Shown one piece after another: positions 1 through 6,046 of a DNA stretch of 10,385 bases (positions within the stretch are counted from its first letter, which is position 1; the number at the start of each line of letters is the position of its first letter). This stretch comes from an uncultured Acidaminococcus sp. (GTDB lineage: Bacteria; Bacillota_C; Negativicutes; Acidaminococcales; Acidaminococcaceae), in assembly GCA_900314165.1 (NCBI GenBank), contig OMUE01000189.1:1-10385 (forward strand), written 5' to 3'. The position numbers and the translations under genes were made by a program. The notes beneath the pieces were generated by a model. The model did not search any database. It was given only the letters and a program-made list of their open reading frames with translations, and was not told where the DNA came from.

Positions 1-5
1 GGCAT
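1..5 (-). CDS. rpsL: Start of rpsL (ribosomal protein S12), cut off by the window edge
   Basis: Only the start codon (ATG, 5 to 3) and two more bases lie in the window, so identity rests on context. A strong ribosome-binding site (AAAGGAGGTG) sits just upstream on the minus strand. The preceding gene is the L7Ae-like protein that, in many Firmicutes, directly precedes rpsL in the str operon. S12 usually begins Met-Pro, and ATG-CC is compatible with that. The gap from the L7Ae-like stop codon is 61 bases, with no terminator visible in it. The gene itself is inferred rather than read. Confidence 0.55.
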
Positions 6-66
6 TCCGGCACCTCCTTTCTCGAGTATAAGATTTAATGTGTATGTGATCTTCTTTATGAAGATA

Positions 67-321
67 CTACCGGGATTTCAGCACAGCAGCTACGGCTGCT
101 CCGACATGGATTCCGCAAGCCTTGCCCAGCTCCTGCATGGTAGGTACCAGCTCTAAAGGAACTTTCTTGGCTTCGCACAGGGCCTTGACCGGGCCCGTCA
201 CATGTTCATCAGCATCCTGGGCAATCAGCACACCTTTAGCCTGATTGCGGGCAATTGCCTTTTGGGATTGTTTTACTCCAACCACAACCGGCAGGCCGTT
301 CTTTATGTCTGCAAGGAACAT
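67..321 (-). CDS. rplGB: L7Ae-family K-turn RNA-binding ribosomal protein-like
   Basis: This 84-residue protein belongs to the L7Ae/L30e/S12e family, as the bacterial YbxF type (rplGB in Bacillus subtilis) encoded before rpsL. Family members bind kink-turn RNA. Visible family features are the early GVKQSQKAI stretch (about residues 15-23), the central IAQDAD strand (33-38), VPLELVPTMQELGKACGI (54-71) and the closing VGAAVAAVL. The full length matches the usual 80-85 residues. The start is supported by GGAGGTG seven bases upstream. A consensus promoter (367-395) lies just ahead, so this is the first gene of the str operon here. rpoB and rpoC, which commonly come directly before it in Firmicutes, are absent: the upstream neighbour is a terminator and an unrelated cupin gene. 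Confidence 0.9.
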   Translation of the reverse strand: MFLADIKNGLPVVVGVKQSQKAIARNQAKGVLIAQDADEHVTGPVKALCEAKKVPLELVPTMQELGKACGIHVGAAVAAVLKSR

Positions 322-366
322 TCAGACACCTCCAAAAGACATACTACCCCTCTGTGACACTTGAGT

Positions 367-395
367 ATTGTAACATCCTTGACAGGCAGTGTCAA
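367..395 (-). promoter_or_regulatory. Sigma-A-type promoter of the L7Ae-rpsL operon, with inverted repeat over the -35
   Basis: On the minus strand the -35 hexamer TTGACA (395-390) and the -10 hexamer TACAAT (372-367) are separated by exactly 17 bases, near consensus. The predicted transcription start is about 40 bases ahead of the L7Ae-like start codon, giving a short leader with a strong ribosome-binding site. The -35 forms one arm of a perfect inverted repeat, TTGACA-5-TGTCAA (379-395), which could be an operator or may be chance. Confidence 0.85.
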
Positions 396-592
396 GAAAA
401 TTTTAAAGTTTTTTGGCGGTTAAACCCACATTTTAAGCCGTTCTTTCTTTACACAGTCCCTAGTGTTTCATCAACCTGTAACAGTAGCATTTTTCCTAGG
501 ATTTTTCCCCTGAAAATACTTTATAGCAGTACAAAAATTTCTCGATTTTGTATACACTTTAGTGTGGTACTTCGAAAGATTTCACAAAGAGT
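396..592. other. AT-rich gap upstream of the str promoter; no gene seen
   Basis: This stretch holds no convincing gene on either strand. It is markedly AT-richer than the flanking genes. Visible items are a short palindrome ACACTTTAGTGT (554-565), a direct repeat TTCACAAA at 581-588 and 592-599, and A/T runs that could act as an upstream element. A weak second minus-strand promoter (-10 TATACA at 554-549, poor -35) is possible but not well supported. The plus-strand reading frame across it shows no domain and has no ribosome-binding site. Confidence 0.5.
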
Positions 593-640
593 TCACAAAA
601 TAAAGAGGTGGCACCTAAGTGCCACCTCTTTATTTTGTGA
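593..640. terminator. Perfect 22-bp-stem bidirectional intrinsic terminator
   Basis: Arms 593-614 and 619-640 are perfectly complementary around a 4-base loop (CTAA). The top of the stem is GC-rich (AGAGGTGGCAC) and its base is A/T-rich, so an RNA from either strand ends in a hairpin followed by U-rich sequence. It lies about 130 bases past the cupin stop codon and most likely ends the long minus-strand operon, insulating it from the str promoter. Confidence 0.85.
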
Positions 641-770
641 GTTGCAAGTGAGCTAGCGGTCCGCTGGACGGACACCCCTGTCGCCCCCGTAGGGGGAGAG
701 GGCCATCGTTAGATGGCGAGGGGGCAGTGCCGCGCACCCTTTTCACTTTTCACTTTTCGCTTTTCGCTTA
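641..770 (+). repeat. Intergenic repeat element 1: double-hairpin GC core plus heptamer array
   Basis: The element fills the space between the terminator and the cupin stop codon. From the left it has a border resembling that of element 3 (AGTTGCAAGTGAGCTAGCGG, 642-661) and a GTCC-GCT-GGAC mini-palindrome (659-669). A core follows with hairpins CCCCC-GTA-GGGGG (684-696) and GCCATC-GTTA-GATGGC (702-717). It ends in four tandem heptamers: CTTTTCA twice and CTTTTCG twice (739-766). The core at 683-725 matches element 2 in opposite orientation at about 36 positions. No protein is evident. It resembles REP/BIME-type or small non-autonomous elements, but I do not recognise a named family. Confidence 0.7.
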
Positions 771-772
771 AA

Positions 773-1126
773 TTATCTTCTATATCCAGGCGTATTGGCG
801 ATCAGGGCGATGAAGACCAGATCTTCTTTACCGGTATTCTTCAGGCCATGGGTACCGCCATCGGGGCAGAACGTTACGTTGCCTGCCTTCACCGGCAGCA
901 CGATGCCTTCGTCCGTATATTCCCCTTCACCCTTCAGGATATAATAGGTTTCATTGTTTCCCAGATGTTGGTGGATGGGTACTGCACAGCCGGGATGCAG
1001 AGTGATCTGGGCAAACAGGTCATTCGCGCCCTGGAATACTTCCGGATCCATGATGATATCTTTTACGATTTTCCCGGTTCCAGGATTTTCTACTTCTACA
1101 TGCTTTTTTTCAGTAAATACTGCCAT
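773..1126 (-). CDS. Small single-domain cupin protein
   Basis: This is a 117-residue conserved beta-barrel cupin. Cupin motif 1, G(X)5HXH(X)4E(X)6G, is complete: G46, H52, H54, E59 and G66. Motif 2, G(X)5PXG(X)2H(X)3N, is also complete: G82, P88, G90, H93 and N97. All four usual metal ligands (H52, H54, E59, H93) are present, so a divalent metal site is likely. Cytoplasmic location is expected because there is no signal peptide. Single-domain cupins may be isomerases, dioxygenases or small-ligand sensors, and the sequence does not say which. I chose ATG at 1126 because AAGGAGGAG sits just upstream. An in-frame GTG at 1150 would translate that ribosome-binding site and overlap the upstream stop codon. 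It is the last gene of the operon, 13 bases after the lipoprotein gene. Confidence 0.88.
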   Translation of the reverse strand: MAVFTEKKHVEVENPGTGKIVKDIIMDPEVFQGANDLFAQITLHPGCAVPIHQHLGNNETYYILKGEGEYTDEGIVLPVKAGNVTFCPDGGTHGLKNTGKEDLVFIALIANTPGYRR

Positions 1127-1139
1127 TGGAATCTCCTCC

Positions 1140-2081
1140 TTATTTTTCACCCTTTACAGCATAGCCGTCGCCATCGCTGGTAATGGTGATATTGCCATTT
1201 GTATACGTATTATAAATCTTAATCCCGGCGGTCTTCAACCGTTTCAGAGTGGTTTTGTTCGGATACTTGTTTTCGCCAGGCTTATTGCCGCAGCTGATGA
1301 CAGCCACCATGGGCTTCACAGCCTTCAGCCATTCTGTAGAGGTGGATGTATTGCTGCTGTGATGGCCTACCTTCAGCACATCGCTGCGCAGTTCCTTGGC
1401 CGGATACAGGGAAATGATCTGGGCTTCGGATTCCTTATAAGCGTCCCCGGTAAACATCATCGTGAAGTTCTTGTAGGTAAAGCGCATCACCATGCTGTTA
1501 GGGTTGATATTCGTATCTCCCGGCACTTTGATATGGGTCTTTTGAGGCCAGAATACTTTGAAGCTGGCGCCGTCTTTCAGAGGGATATCCATAGGGGCCA
1601 CAACCAGCGTAGTGGGAATCTTTTTGTCTTTGACGAGCTTCATGACCTTGTTCATGAGCCCGGATTCCGGATTCTTCACATTCGTGTAATAGAGCCGGTC
1701 CACATGGAAATTGTTCAGGACGGCAATCATGCCGCCGATATGGTCTTTATGAGGATGGGTCAGGAACGCTCCGTTCAGAGACTTGACGCCCAGTTTCCGT
1801 AGCTTGGCCACCAGGGAATTCCCATCGGCCTGCCAGCCGGAATCTACCAGATAGTTTTTGCCGTCCAGCTGGATCAGGATGCTGTCCGCTTTGCCCACAT
1901 CGATAACCGTAATTTTCAAAGGCCCCTGCACGCTCTTTTTAAGGGTAGCAGCCTGAGCCGGTGCTTTTACAGGTTGTTCCGCTTTCTTAGCGGTCTGCTT
2001 CTGCTGGGCTCCGCCGCAGCCGGCCACCAAAAATTGCACAGCCAGCAACAGCCCCAGGACTTTCGTCCACATTTTCTTCAT
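1140..2081 (-). CDS. ComEC-like metallo-beta-lactamase-fold lipoprotein
   Basis: The 313-residue protein starts with a lipoprotein signal: MKKMW, a hydrophobic stretch (8-20) and lipobox LVAGC with Cys22 as the lipidation site. A low-complexity K/A/Q/P linker follows to about residue 48. The rest is a metallo-beta-lactamase fold like the soluble C-terminal domain of the competence protein ComEC. Visible signs are ITVIDVGKADSILI (57-70), metal motif H109-P-H111-K-D113-H114, D213 in TGDA, and VGHHSS with H240/H241. Related domains hydrolyse nucleic acids, so a surface-tethered nuclease or phosphodiesterase is plausible; the substrate is inferred. It lacks ComEC's membrane channel. The start at 2081 follows AGAGGAGG, and its ATGA overlaps the upstream stop codon, implying translational coupling. 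A longer start at 2108 would bury the signal peptide. Confidence 0.88.
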   Translation of the reverse strand: MKKMWTKVLGLLLAVQFLVAGCGGAQQKQTAKKAEQPVKAPAQAATLKKSVQGPLKITVIDVGKADSILIQLDGKNYLVDSGWQADGNSLVAKLRKLGVKSLNGAFLTHPHKDHIGGMIAVLNNFHVDRLYYTNVKNPESGLMNKVMKLVKDKKIPTTLVVAPMDIPLKDGASFKVFWPQKTHIKVPGDTNINPNSMVMRFTYKNFTMMFTGDAYKESEAQIISLYPAKELRSDVLKVGHHSSNTSTSTEWLKAVKPMVAVISCGNKPGENKYPNKTTLKRLKTAGIKIYNTYTNGNITITSDGDGYAVKGEK

Positions 2082-2614
2082 CCTATTTCCTCCTCTTTGC
2101 TTTTCCATTCTTCCTTGCCCGCCGCAGGCGCCTCTTCGCTCTTCGCTCTTCGCTTTTTATGGTGTACCAGCTCCTTGCTGGTCTTATATACTTTTGCCAG
2201 GCCGGACACCAGCAGGATGCCCATGGCAATGGCCGTAGCATCCAGGGCTGCGGATACGAACGTATGCATGCCCAGGCTGTAGGCGTTCAACATCGTATAA
2301 TTCATGGCCCGATACAAAGGCAATCCGGGCACCAGTGGAATGACCCCGGGGATGGAAAAAATGGGCACGGGCTGCCGGTACCAGCGGGCAAAGATTTCAC
2401 TGCAGATGGACAGGGCTACCGTCCCTGCAAAGTTGCTGAGCATGGAGCTGAGTCCGAAGCCGCTTAAAAGCACAATATAGACTCCAAAGCCCACCATACC
2501 CACAAAGCCGGCCTTGTACAGGCAATGCTTCGGACAGTTAAACAACTTTCCAAAGGCCACTGTAGCAAAAAACGAGACTACCGTTTTAATAAAGATCGTA
2601 GCTGCTAAAGGCAT
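2078..2614 (-). CDS. YjjB-like (ThrE_2) subunit of a split threonine/serine exporter
   Basis: This 178-residue membrane protein is the small half of the split ThrE exporter family (YjjB in Escherichia coli). It has about four to five hydrophobic segments (roughly 5-25, 35-58, 62-76, 90-108 and 118-140). The family signature is seen as R80 followed by PVPIFSIPGVIPLVPGLPLY (82-101). It should pair with the YjjP-like protein encoded 9 bases upstream. Known members are linked to threonine/serine export, and the E. coli YjjPB pair to succinate export, so the substrate is open. The C-terminal tail after about residue 150 is unusual, highly charged (K/R then E-rich), longer than the family norm, and partly encoded by a heptamer array (2132-2152). 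The ribosome-binding site (AGGAG) overlaps the upstream stop region. Confidence 0.87.
   Translation of the reverse strand: MPLAATIFIKTVVSFFATVAFGKLFNCPKHCLYKAGFVGMVGFGVYIVLLSGFGLSSMLSNFAGTVALSICSEIFARWYRQPVPIFSIPGVIPLVPGLPLYRAMNYTMLNAYSLGMHTFVSAALDATAIAMGILLVSGLAKVYKTSKELVHHKKRRAKSEEAPAAGKEEWKSKEEEIG
2132..2152 (-). repeat. Three exact tandem heptamers inside the 3' end of the YjjB-like gene
   Basis: Plus strand CTCTTCG is repeated three times exactly (2132-2138, 2139-2145, 2146-2152). In coding orientation the unit is CGAAGAG. Because seven is not a multiple of three, it is read in successive frames, contributing to the tail RRAKSEE. The unit is close to the CTTTTCG heptamers of element 1, which suggests a common source. 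Confidence 0.75.
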
Positions 2615-2623
2615 TTCGTTCTC

Positions 2624-3397
2624 CTACATATATAATACGCCTAAGACGGTGGCAATCCCTATAGCCACGCCGCCTACAAGGAAAATAGCTTCTCCGGCCC
2701 GGCAGGTACCGCTAAGCAGATCTCCCGCCATAAAGTCCCGGATGCCGTTCGTAAAAGCCATACCCGGCAGGTAGGGCATGATACCCCCGGCAATGGCCAG
2801 TTCCATAATGAGATCCGGACACAGTTTGCGGAACACTACAACTAAGAAGCAGATAATAGCTCCCGCCATAGTCGTTCCCCAGAAACTGCTGGGATGGAAC
2901 GGGTTCATGAGCTTGATAAAGGCCATGGACAGGAAAGAGCCTAGAAAGGCCGCCGCAAACTCCAGGAGACCGCCCCCTAATACCACCGCAAAAAAGCCTC
3001 CTGCCAGACCTGACCAGAAGATTTCCTGCCAGGCGGACCGGGGAGGTCTGTTGTCGATAGTTTCCAATATGGCCATGGTGTCCTGGAAACTTTGATTCCA
3101 ATGGGGCATATGGAAGGACATATCGTTGATTTCACTGATTTTCCGCAGATCCGTACCCCGCTGGGTAATGCGGTACATCAGGTTCGCCCCTTCCATGTTG
3201 GCTTCCCCGATCATGATCAGGGAAGGCGTACAGAAAGCCGCAATGGTGTCGATGCCCCCCTCATGGCAGATGCGGATCATGGTATCTTCTACCCGATAGG
3301 TCTCCGCCCCGCTGGTCAACAGGATCTTGCCGGATTTCAGGGCAATCTTCAATACCTGTTCCTTGGTCATGGAAGCTAATGTACTTCTTTGCTCCAT
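2624..3397 (-). CDS. YjjP-like (ThrE/DUF1212) subunit of a split threonine/serine exporter
   Basis: This 257-residue protein is the large half of a split ThrE exporter (E. coli YjjP type, about 256 residues). The N-terminal soluble domain carries the typical LLTSGAETYRVEDTM (26-40) and ANMEG region. The C-terminal part is hydrophobic, with about five segments from residue 125 onward. The conserved motif PGMAFTNGIRDFMAGDLLSG spans 211-230, with the N217, R220, D221, G225 and D226 pattern seen across the family. It acts in the cytoplasmic membrane with the YjjB-like partner encoded next. Threonine/serine or dicarboxylate (succinate) efflux are the family precedents. The ATG at 3397 has AAAGGAG six bases upstream. 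It lies 11 bases after the glycosylase-like gene. Confidence 0.9.
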   Translation of the reverse strand: MEQRSTLASMTKEQVLKIALKSGKILLTSGAETYRVEDTMIRICHEGGIDTIAAFCTPSLIMIGEANMEGANLMYRITQRGTDLRKISEINDMSFHMPHWNQSFQDTMAILETIDNRPPRSAWQEIFWSGLAGGFFAVVLGGGLLEFAAAFLGSFLSMAFIKLMNPFHPSSFWGTTMAGAIICFLVVVFRKLCPDLIMELAIAGGIMPYLPGMAFTNGIRDFMAGDLLSGTCRAGEAIFLVGGVAIGIATVLGVLYM

Positions 3398-3408
3398 ATC
3401 TGACTCCT

Positions 3409-4098
3409 TTACCGGGTAAACAGAGCCTCTACAGCAGCCCGGAACCGATTGGCTCCTCCCATGGAAGGATGGGGCACGGCCGCGCAGGGTACACCATATT
3501 TTTCCAGAGTCCCGGCACTTTTCCGGCCGATGGCGATGACCTGCATATGGGGCACCAGTTCCATCAGCAGCCGGGCATAAACGATGCCGTCATCCAGTTC
3601 CGGTCCCGTAGGAGTCCTGTTCGACAGGATTCCGCTTGCTTTATAGGGATGGAACGGAAAAATATTCCATAAGATAGTCTGAAAAGGAGCCAGGCCTTCT
3701 TTAGCCAGCTCCCCCCACATAATGGTGGCTGTAGGTTCGTTAAACCCCAGTTCTTTCTGTTTCTTGTTCAACAGAGGGCTGCCCGGATTGCTGGTCCGCT
3801 GATACTGCCAACCATCCCCCAGCACGACTTCAGGCCGCACCGTAGGATGATGTCCCAGCAGGATCCGTTCGCTGGTCATCGCCATGCCGGAAAAATGGCC
3901 TCCCTGATATCCCAGGCCTTCCGCAATGAACAGGAACCGGGCTTCCTGCCGCAGCTGCAGATAGCGACGCAGGTTCGCTGCCCGGATGACGGGAGCCTGA
4001 GGGCCTATGTCACAGGAAGGGTCATAGTCCCGCCAAGGATTGAACACTCCTTGTTTTTCGTACCCCTGCAAGTTCTGCAGGAATTCCTCTATGGTCAT
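3409..4098 (-). CDS. Uracil-DNA glycosylase superfamily protein
   Basis: The 229-residue protein has the two hallmark motifs of the uracil-DNA glycosylase fold. The first is FIAEGLGYQGGHFSGMAMTSE (57-77), aligning with the GEAPG-YQG-type motif of family-4-like enzymes. The second is HPSMGGANRF (210-219), with the catalytic-loop His210. Between them lies WNIFPFHPY (144-152) with SNRTPT (159-164). These enzymes remove uracil or other damaged bases from DNA. Motif 1 reads AEGLG rather than GEAPG, keeping Glu60 but losing the Pro, so activity or specificity may differ. No four-cysteine iron-sulfur pattern is seen. ATG at 4098 is chosen because GGAGG lies 7 bases upstream. Its ATGA overlaps the ABC-F stop codon, implying coupled translation. 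Superfamily membership is likely; enzymatic activity is inferred. Confidence 0.8.
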   Translation of the reverse strand: MTIEEFLQNLQGYEKQGVFNPWRDYDPSCDIGPQAPVIRAANLRRYLQLRQEARFLFIAEGLGYQGGHFSGMAMTSERILLGHHPTVRPEVVLGDGWQYQRTSNPGSPLLNKKQKELGFNEPTATIMWGELAKEGLAPFQTILWNIFPFHPYKASGILSNRTPTGPELDDGIVYARLLMELVPHMQVIAIGRKSAGTLEKYGVPCAAVPHPSMGGANRFRAAVEALFTR

Positions 4099-6041
4099 TC
4101 CAGAGCCTCCATAAGCGCTTCCCACTGGGCCATGAGCCCATCCAGGATCTTGTCATTTTCCGCATATTCGTTGGCTAATTTCGTACTAGTCTCCAGATCC
4201 TGCTGGTTAGCAGGATCTGCAATCTGCTGGCTCAGGACCTTCTGCAGGGCTTCGTATTCCCGGATTTTCAGTTCGACCTGGGGCAGCTTCTTTTCCGCTT
4301 CTGCCTGACTGTAGGCCGGTTTCTTCTCCGGTTTTTGAGACGTTTTCTCAGCCTTCGGTACAGCCGGTGCCGGCTCCGGTTTTTCCTTTTTCGCTTCAGC
4401 CTTCTTTACGGACTGGGTTGCCGTTCCTGCCGCCAGCTGGGCCCGTTTGGCCTTTTCTTCTTTATAGAAATCAAAATTTCCTTTGTAATCCGTTACATGA
4501 CCGTCTTCCACGGCCCAGATCCGTCCTGTGACCTGGTTGACCAGATAACGGTCGTGGCTGACCAACAGGATTGTGCCATCAAAGCTTCTCAAAGCTTCTT
4601 CCACAGTTTCCTTAGCCGCAATGTCCAGATGGTTCGTAGGTTCGTCCAGCAGCAGACAGTTAGCTCCGTCCAGTACCAGCTTCAGGAGCACGAGGCGGGC
4701 CTTCTGGCCACCGCTGAGGGTGCCGATGACTTTGAACACATCATCCCCATGGAACATCATACTGCCCAGGAGCCGGCGTGTTTCTTCATCCGTCAAACCG
4801 TACTCCGTCAGGAAGTTTTCCATAATGGTCTGCTTCTCATCCAGCCGCTCGTAGCTCTGGGAGAAGTAGCCGATCTGGACCCGGTTGCCGATGCGGGCTT
4901 CCCCCTTGAGAGGAGGCAGGTCCTGGAGGATGGTTTTCAGCAGCGTGGATTTGCCGCAGCCGTTAGGACCGATGATGCCCACTTTTTCACCCCGGCGCAG
5001 GGTCAGGTCCACATCCTTCAAAAGACAGGTACCGGGATAGCCTACGTCCAGGTGTTCCAACATAATGACCTTTTCGGCGGATTCCGCCGCATGGGGCAGC
5101 CGCAGCCGGAACGTCTCCGCCTGCTCCGGTGCCTCTATGCGTTCCAGCCGGTCCAACTGGGACTGACGGCCCCGGGCCATCTTGCTTTTTATGCCGGCCT
5201 TGTATTTCCGCACGTATTCTTCCGTCTTGGCAATGTATTCCTGCTGGGCTTCGTAGGCGCGCGTCTGGGACAGCACCTGGATTTCCTTCTGGGCCAGGTA
5301 CTGGCTATAGTTGCCTTTGAAACGGTGGATAGTCTTGCCTTCCATTTCCAGGATATCTTCCACCACGTTGTCTAAGAACGTCCGGTCGTGGCTGATGATG
5401 AGCACGCCGCCCCGGAATTCCTTCAGGTACTTTTCCAGCCATTCCGTCATAAAGATGTCCAGGTGGTTCGTAGGTTCATCCAGCACCAAAAGGTCCGGGT
5501 TGTTTACCAGAGCTGCCGCCAGCATAAGCCGGGTCTTCTGGCCCCCGGACAATTTGTCCGCCCGTTTCTCCCAGGTCTCCTCCGGATACCCCAGGCCTAT
5601 GAGCACTTTTTTGATATTGCTTTCGTAGTGATAGCCGTCTATATGGGCATAGCGGTTTTCTACGCCGGCATACTGCTTCAGAATCTCATCCAGCGCTTCA
5701 CCACTGACCTTGCCGCTTTCCAGCTCCAGGCTGCGCATCTTTTCCCGCAGCTGGAGGATGTCCGGGCAGGCTCCCTGCATGAACTGCCAGATAGTTTCTT
5801 CCTTAAAGTCGTTAAACCCCTGTTGCACGTAACCCAGGCGCAGTTCTCCGGCAAATTTCACCGTACCGCCATCTGCAAAGTCCGGGTCCAGCAGGCAGCG
5901 CAGCAGCGTGGTCTTGCCGCTGCCGTTTACGCCTACCAGGCCCGTCTTTTCCCCTTTACGCAACGTAAAGCTGACATTTTGAAATACATCGTGGATCCCA
6001 AAGCTTTTCTTCAGGTTGTCCACAGTGACTAAGATATCCAT
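4095..6041 (-). CDS. ABC-F family ATPase (ribosome-associated, duplicated ATPase domains)
   Basis: The 648-residue protein has two ABC ATPase domains and no membrane segments, the ABC-F layout. Domain 1: Walker A GVNGSGKTT (37-45), signature LSGGQ (164-168), Walker B LLVLDEPTNHLD (184-195). An alpha-helical inter-domain linker rich in charge covers about 245-305; in this family it contacts P-site tRNA. Domain 2: Walker A GPNGCGKST (358-366), signature LSGGQ (442-446), Walker B LLLDEPTNHLD (463-473). A Lys/Glu/Pro/Ala-rich spacer (546-574) leads to a C-terminal coiled coil (577-648), as in Uup or YdiF types. ABC-F proteins rescue stalled ribosomes or confer resistance to ribosome-targeting antibiotics. 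The long C-terminus favours a housekeeping Uup/YdiF role. The start lacks a strong Shine-Dalgarno site, and galE ends only 5 bases upstream, so re-initiation is likely. Confidence 0.93.
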   Translation of the reverse strand: MDILVTVDNLKKSFGIHDVFQNVSFTLRKGEKTGLVGVNGSGKTTLLRCLLDPDFADGGTVKFAGELRLGYVQQGFNDFKEETIWQFMQGACPDILQLREKMRSLELESGKVSGEALDEILKQYAGVENRYAHIDGYHYESNIKKVLIGLGYPEETWEKRADKLSGGQKTRLMLAAALVNNPDLLVLDEPTNHLDIFMTEWLEKYLKEFRGGVLIISHDRTFLDNVVEDILEMEGKTIHRFKGNYSQYLAQKEIQVLSQTRAYEAQQEYIAKTEEYVRKYKAGIKSKMARGRQSQLDRLERIEAPEQAETFRLRLPHAAESAEKVIMLEHLDVGYPGTCLLKDVDLTLRRGEKVGIIGPNGCGKSTLLKTILQDLPPLKGEARIGNRVQIGYFSQSYERLDEKQTIMENFLTEYGLTDEETRRLLGSMMFHGDDVFKVIGTLSGGQKARLVLLKLVLDGANCLLLDEPTNHLDIAAKETVEEALRSFDGTILLVSHDRYLVNQVTGRIWAVEDGHVTDYKGNFDFYKEEKAKRAQLAAGTATQSVKKAEAKKEKPEPAPAVPKAEKTSQKPEKKPAYSQAEAEKKLPQVELKIREYEALQKVLSQQIADPANQQDLETSTKLANEYAENDKILDGLMAQWEALMEALE

Positions 6042-6046
6042 ACCGC

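Noticed and set aside
322..366. Possible riboswitch or autoregulatory K-turn in the leader of the L7Ae-like gene
   Set aside because: The predicted leader is only about 40 bases and I see no kink-turn consensus or alternative hairpins in it.
255..656. Plus-strand open frame across the str promoter region
   Set aside because: It runs through a consensus promoter, an AT-rich gap and a perfect terminator hairpin; no protein features are visible.
1127..1150. Longer start (GTG at 1150) for the cupin gene
   Set aside because: It would translate the AAGGAGGAG ribosome-binding site, and its overlap with the upstream stop codon adds nothing; ATG at 1126 is correctly spaced.
954..1802. Plus-strand open frame spanning the cupin and lipoprotein genes
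   Set aside because: It crosses two convincing minus-strand genes and the gap between them, with no domain and no translation signals.
4335..5375. Long open frame on the plus strand opposite the ABC-F gene
   Set aside because: Antisense shadow of a well-supported ABC-F coding region; composition is His/Gln/Phe-rich as expected from reversed codons.
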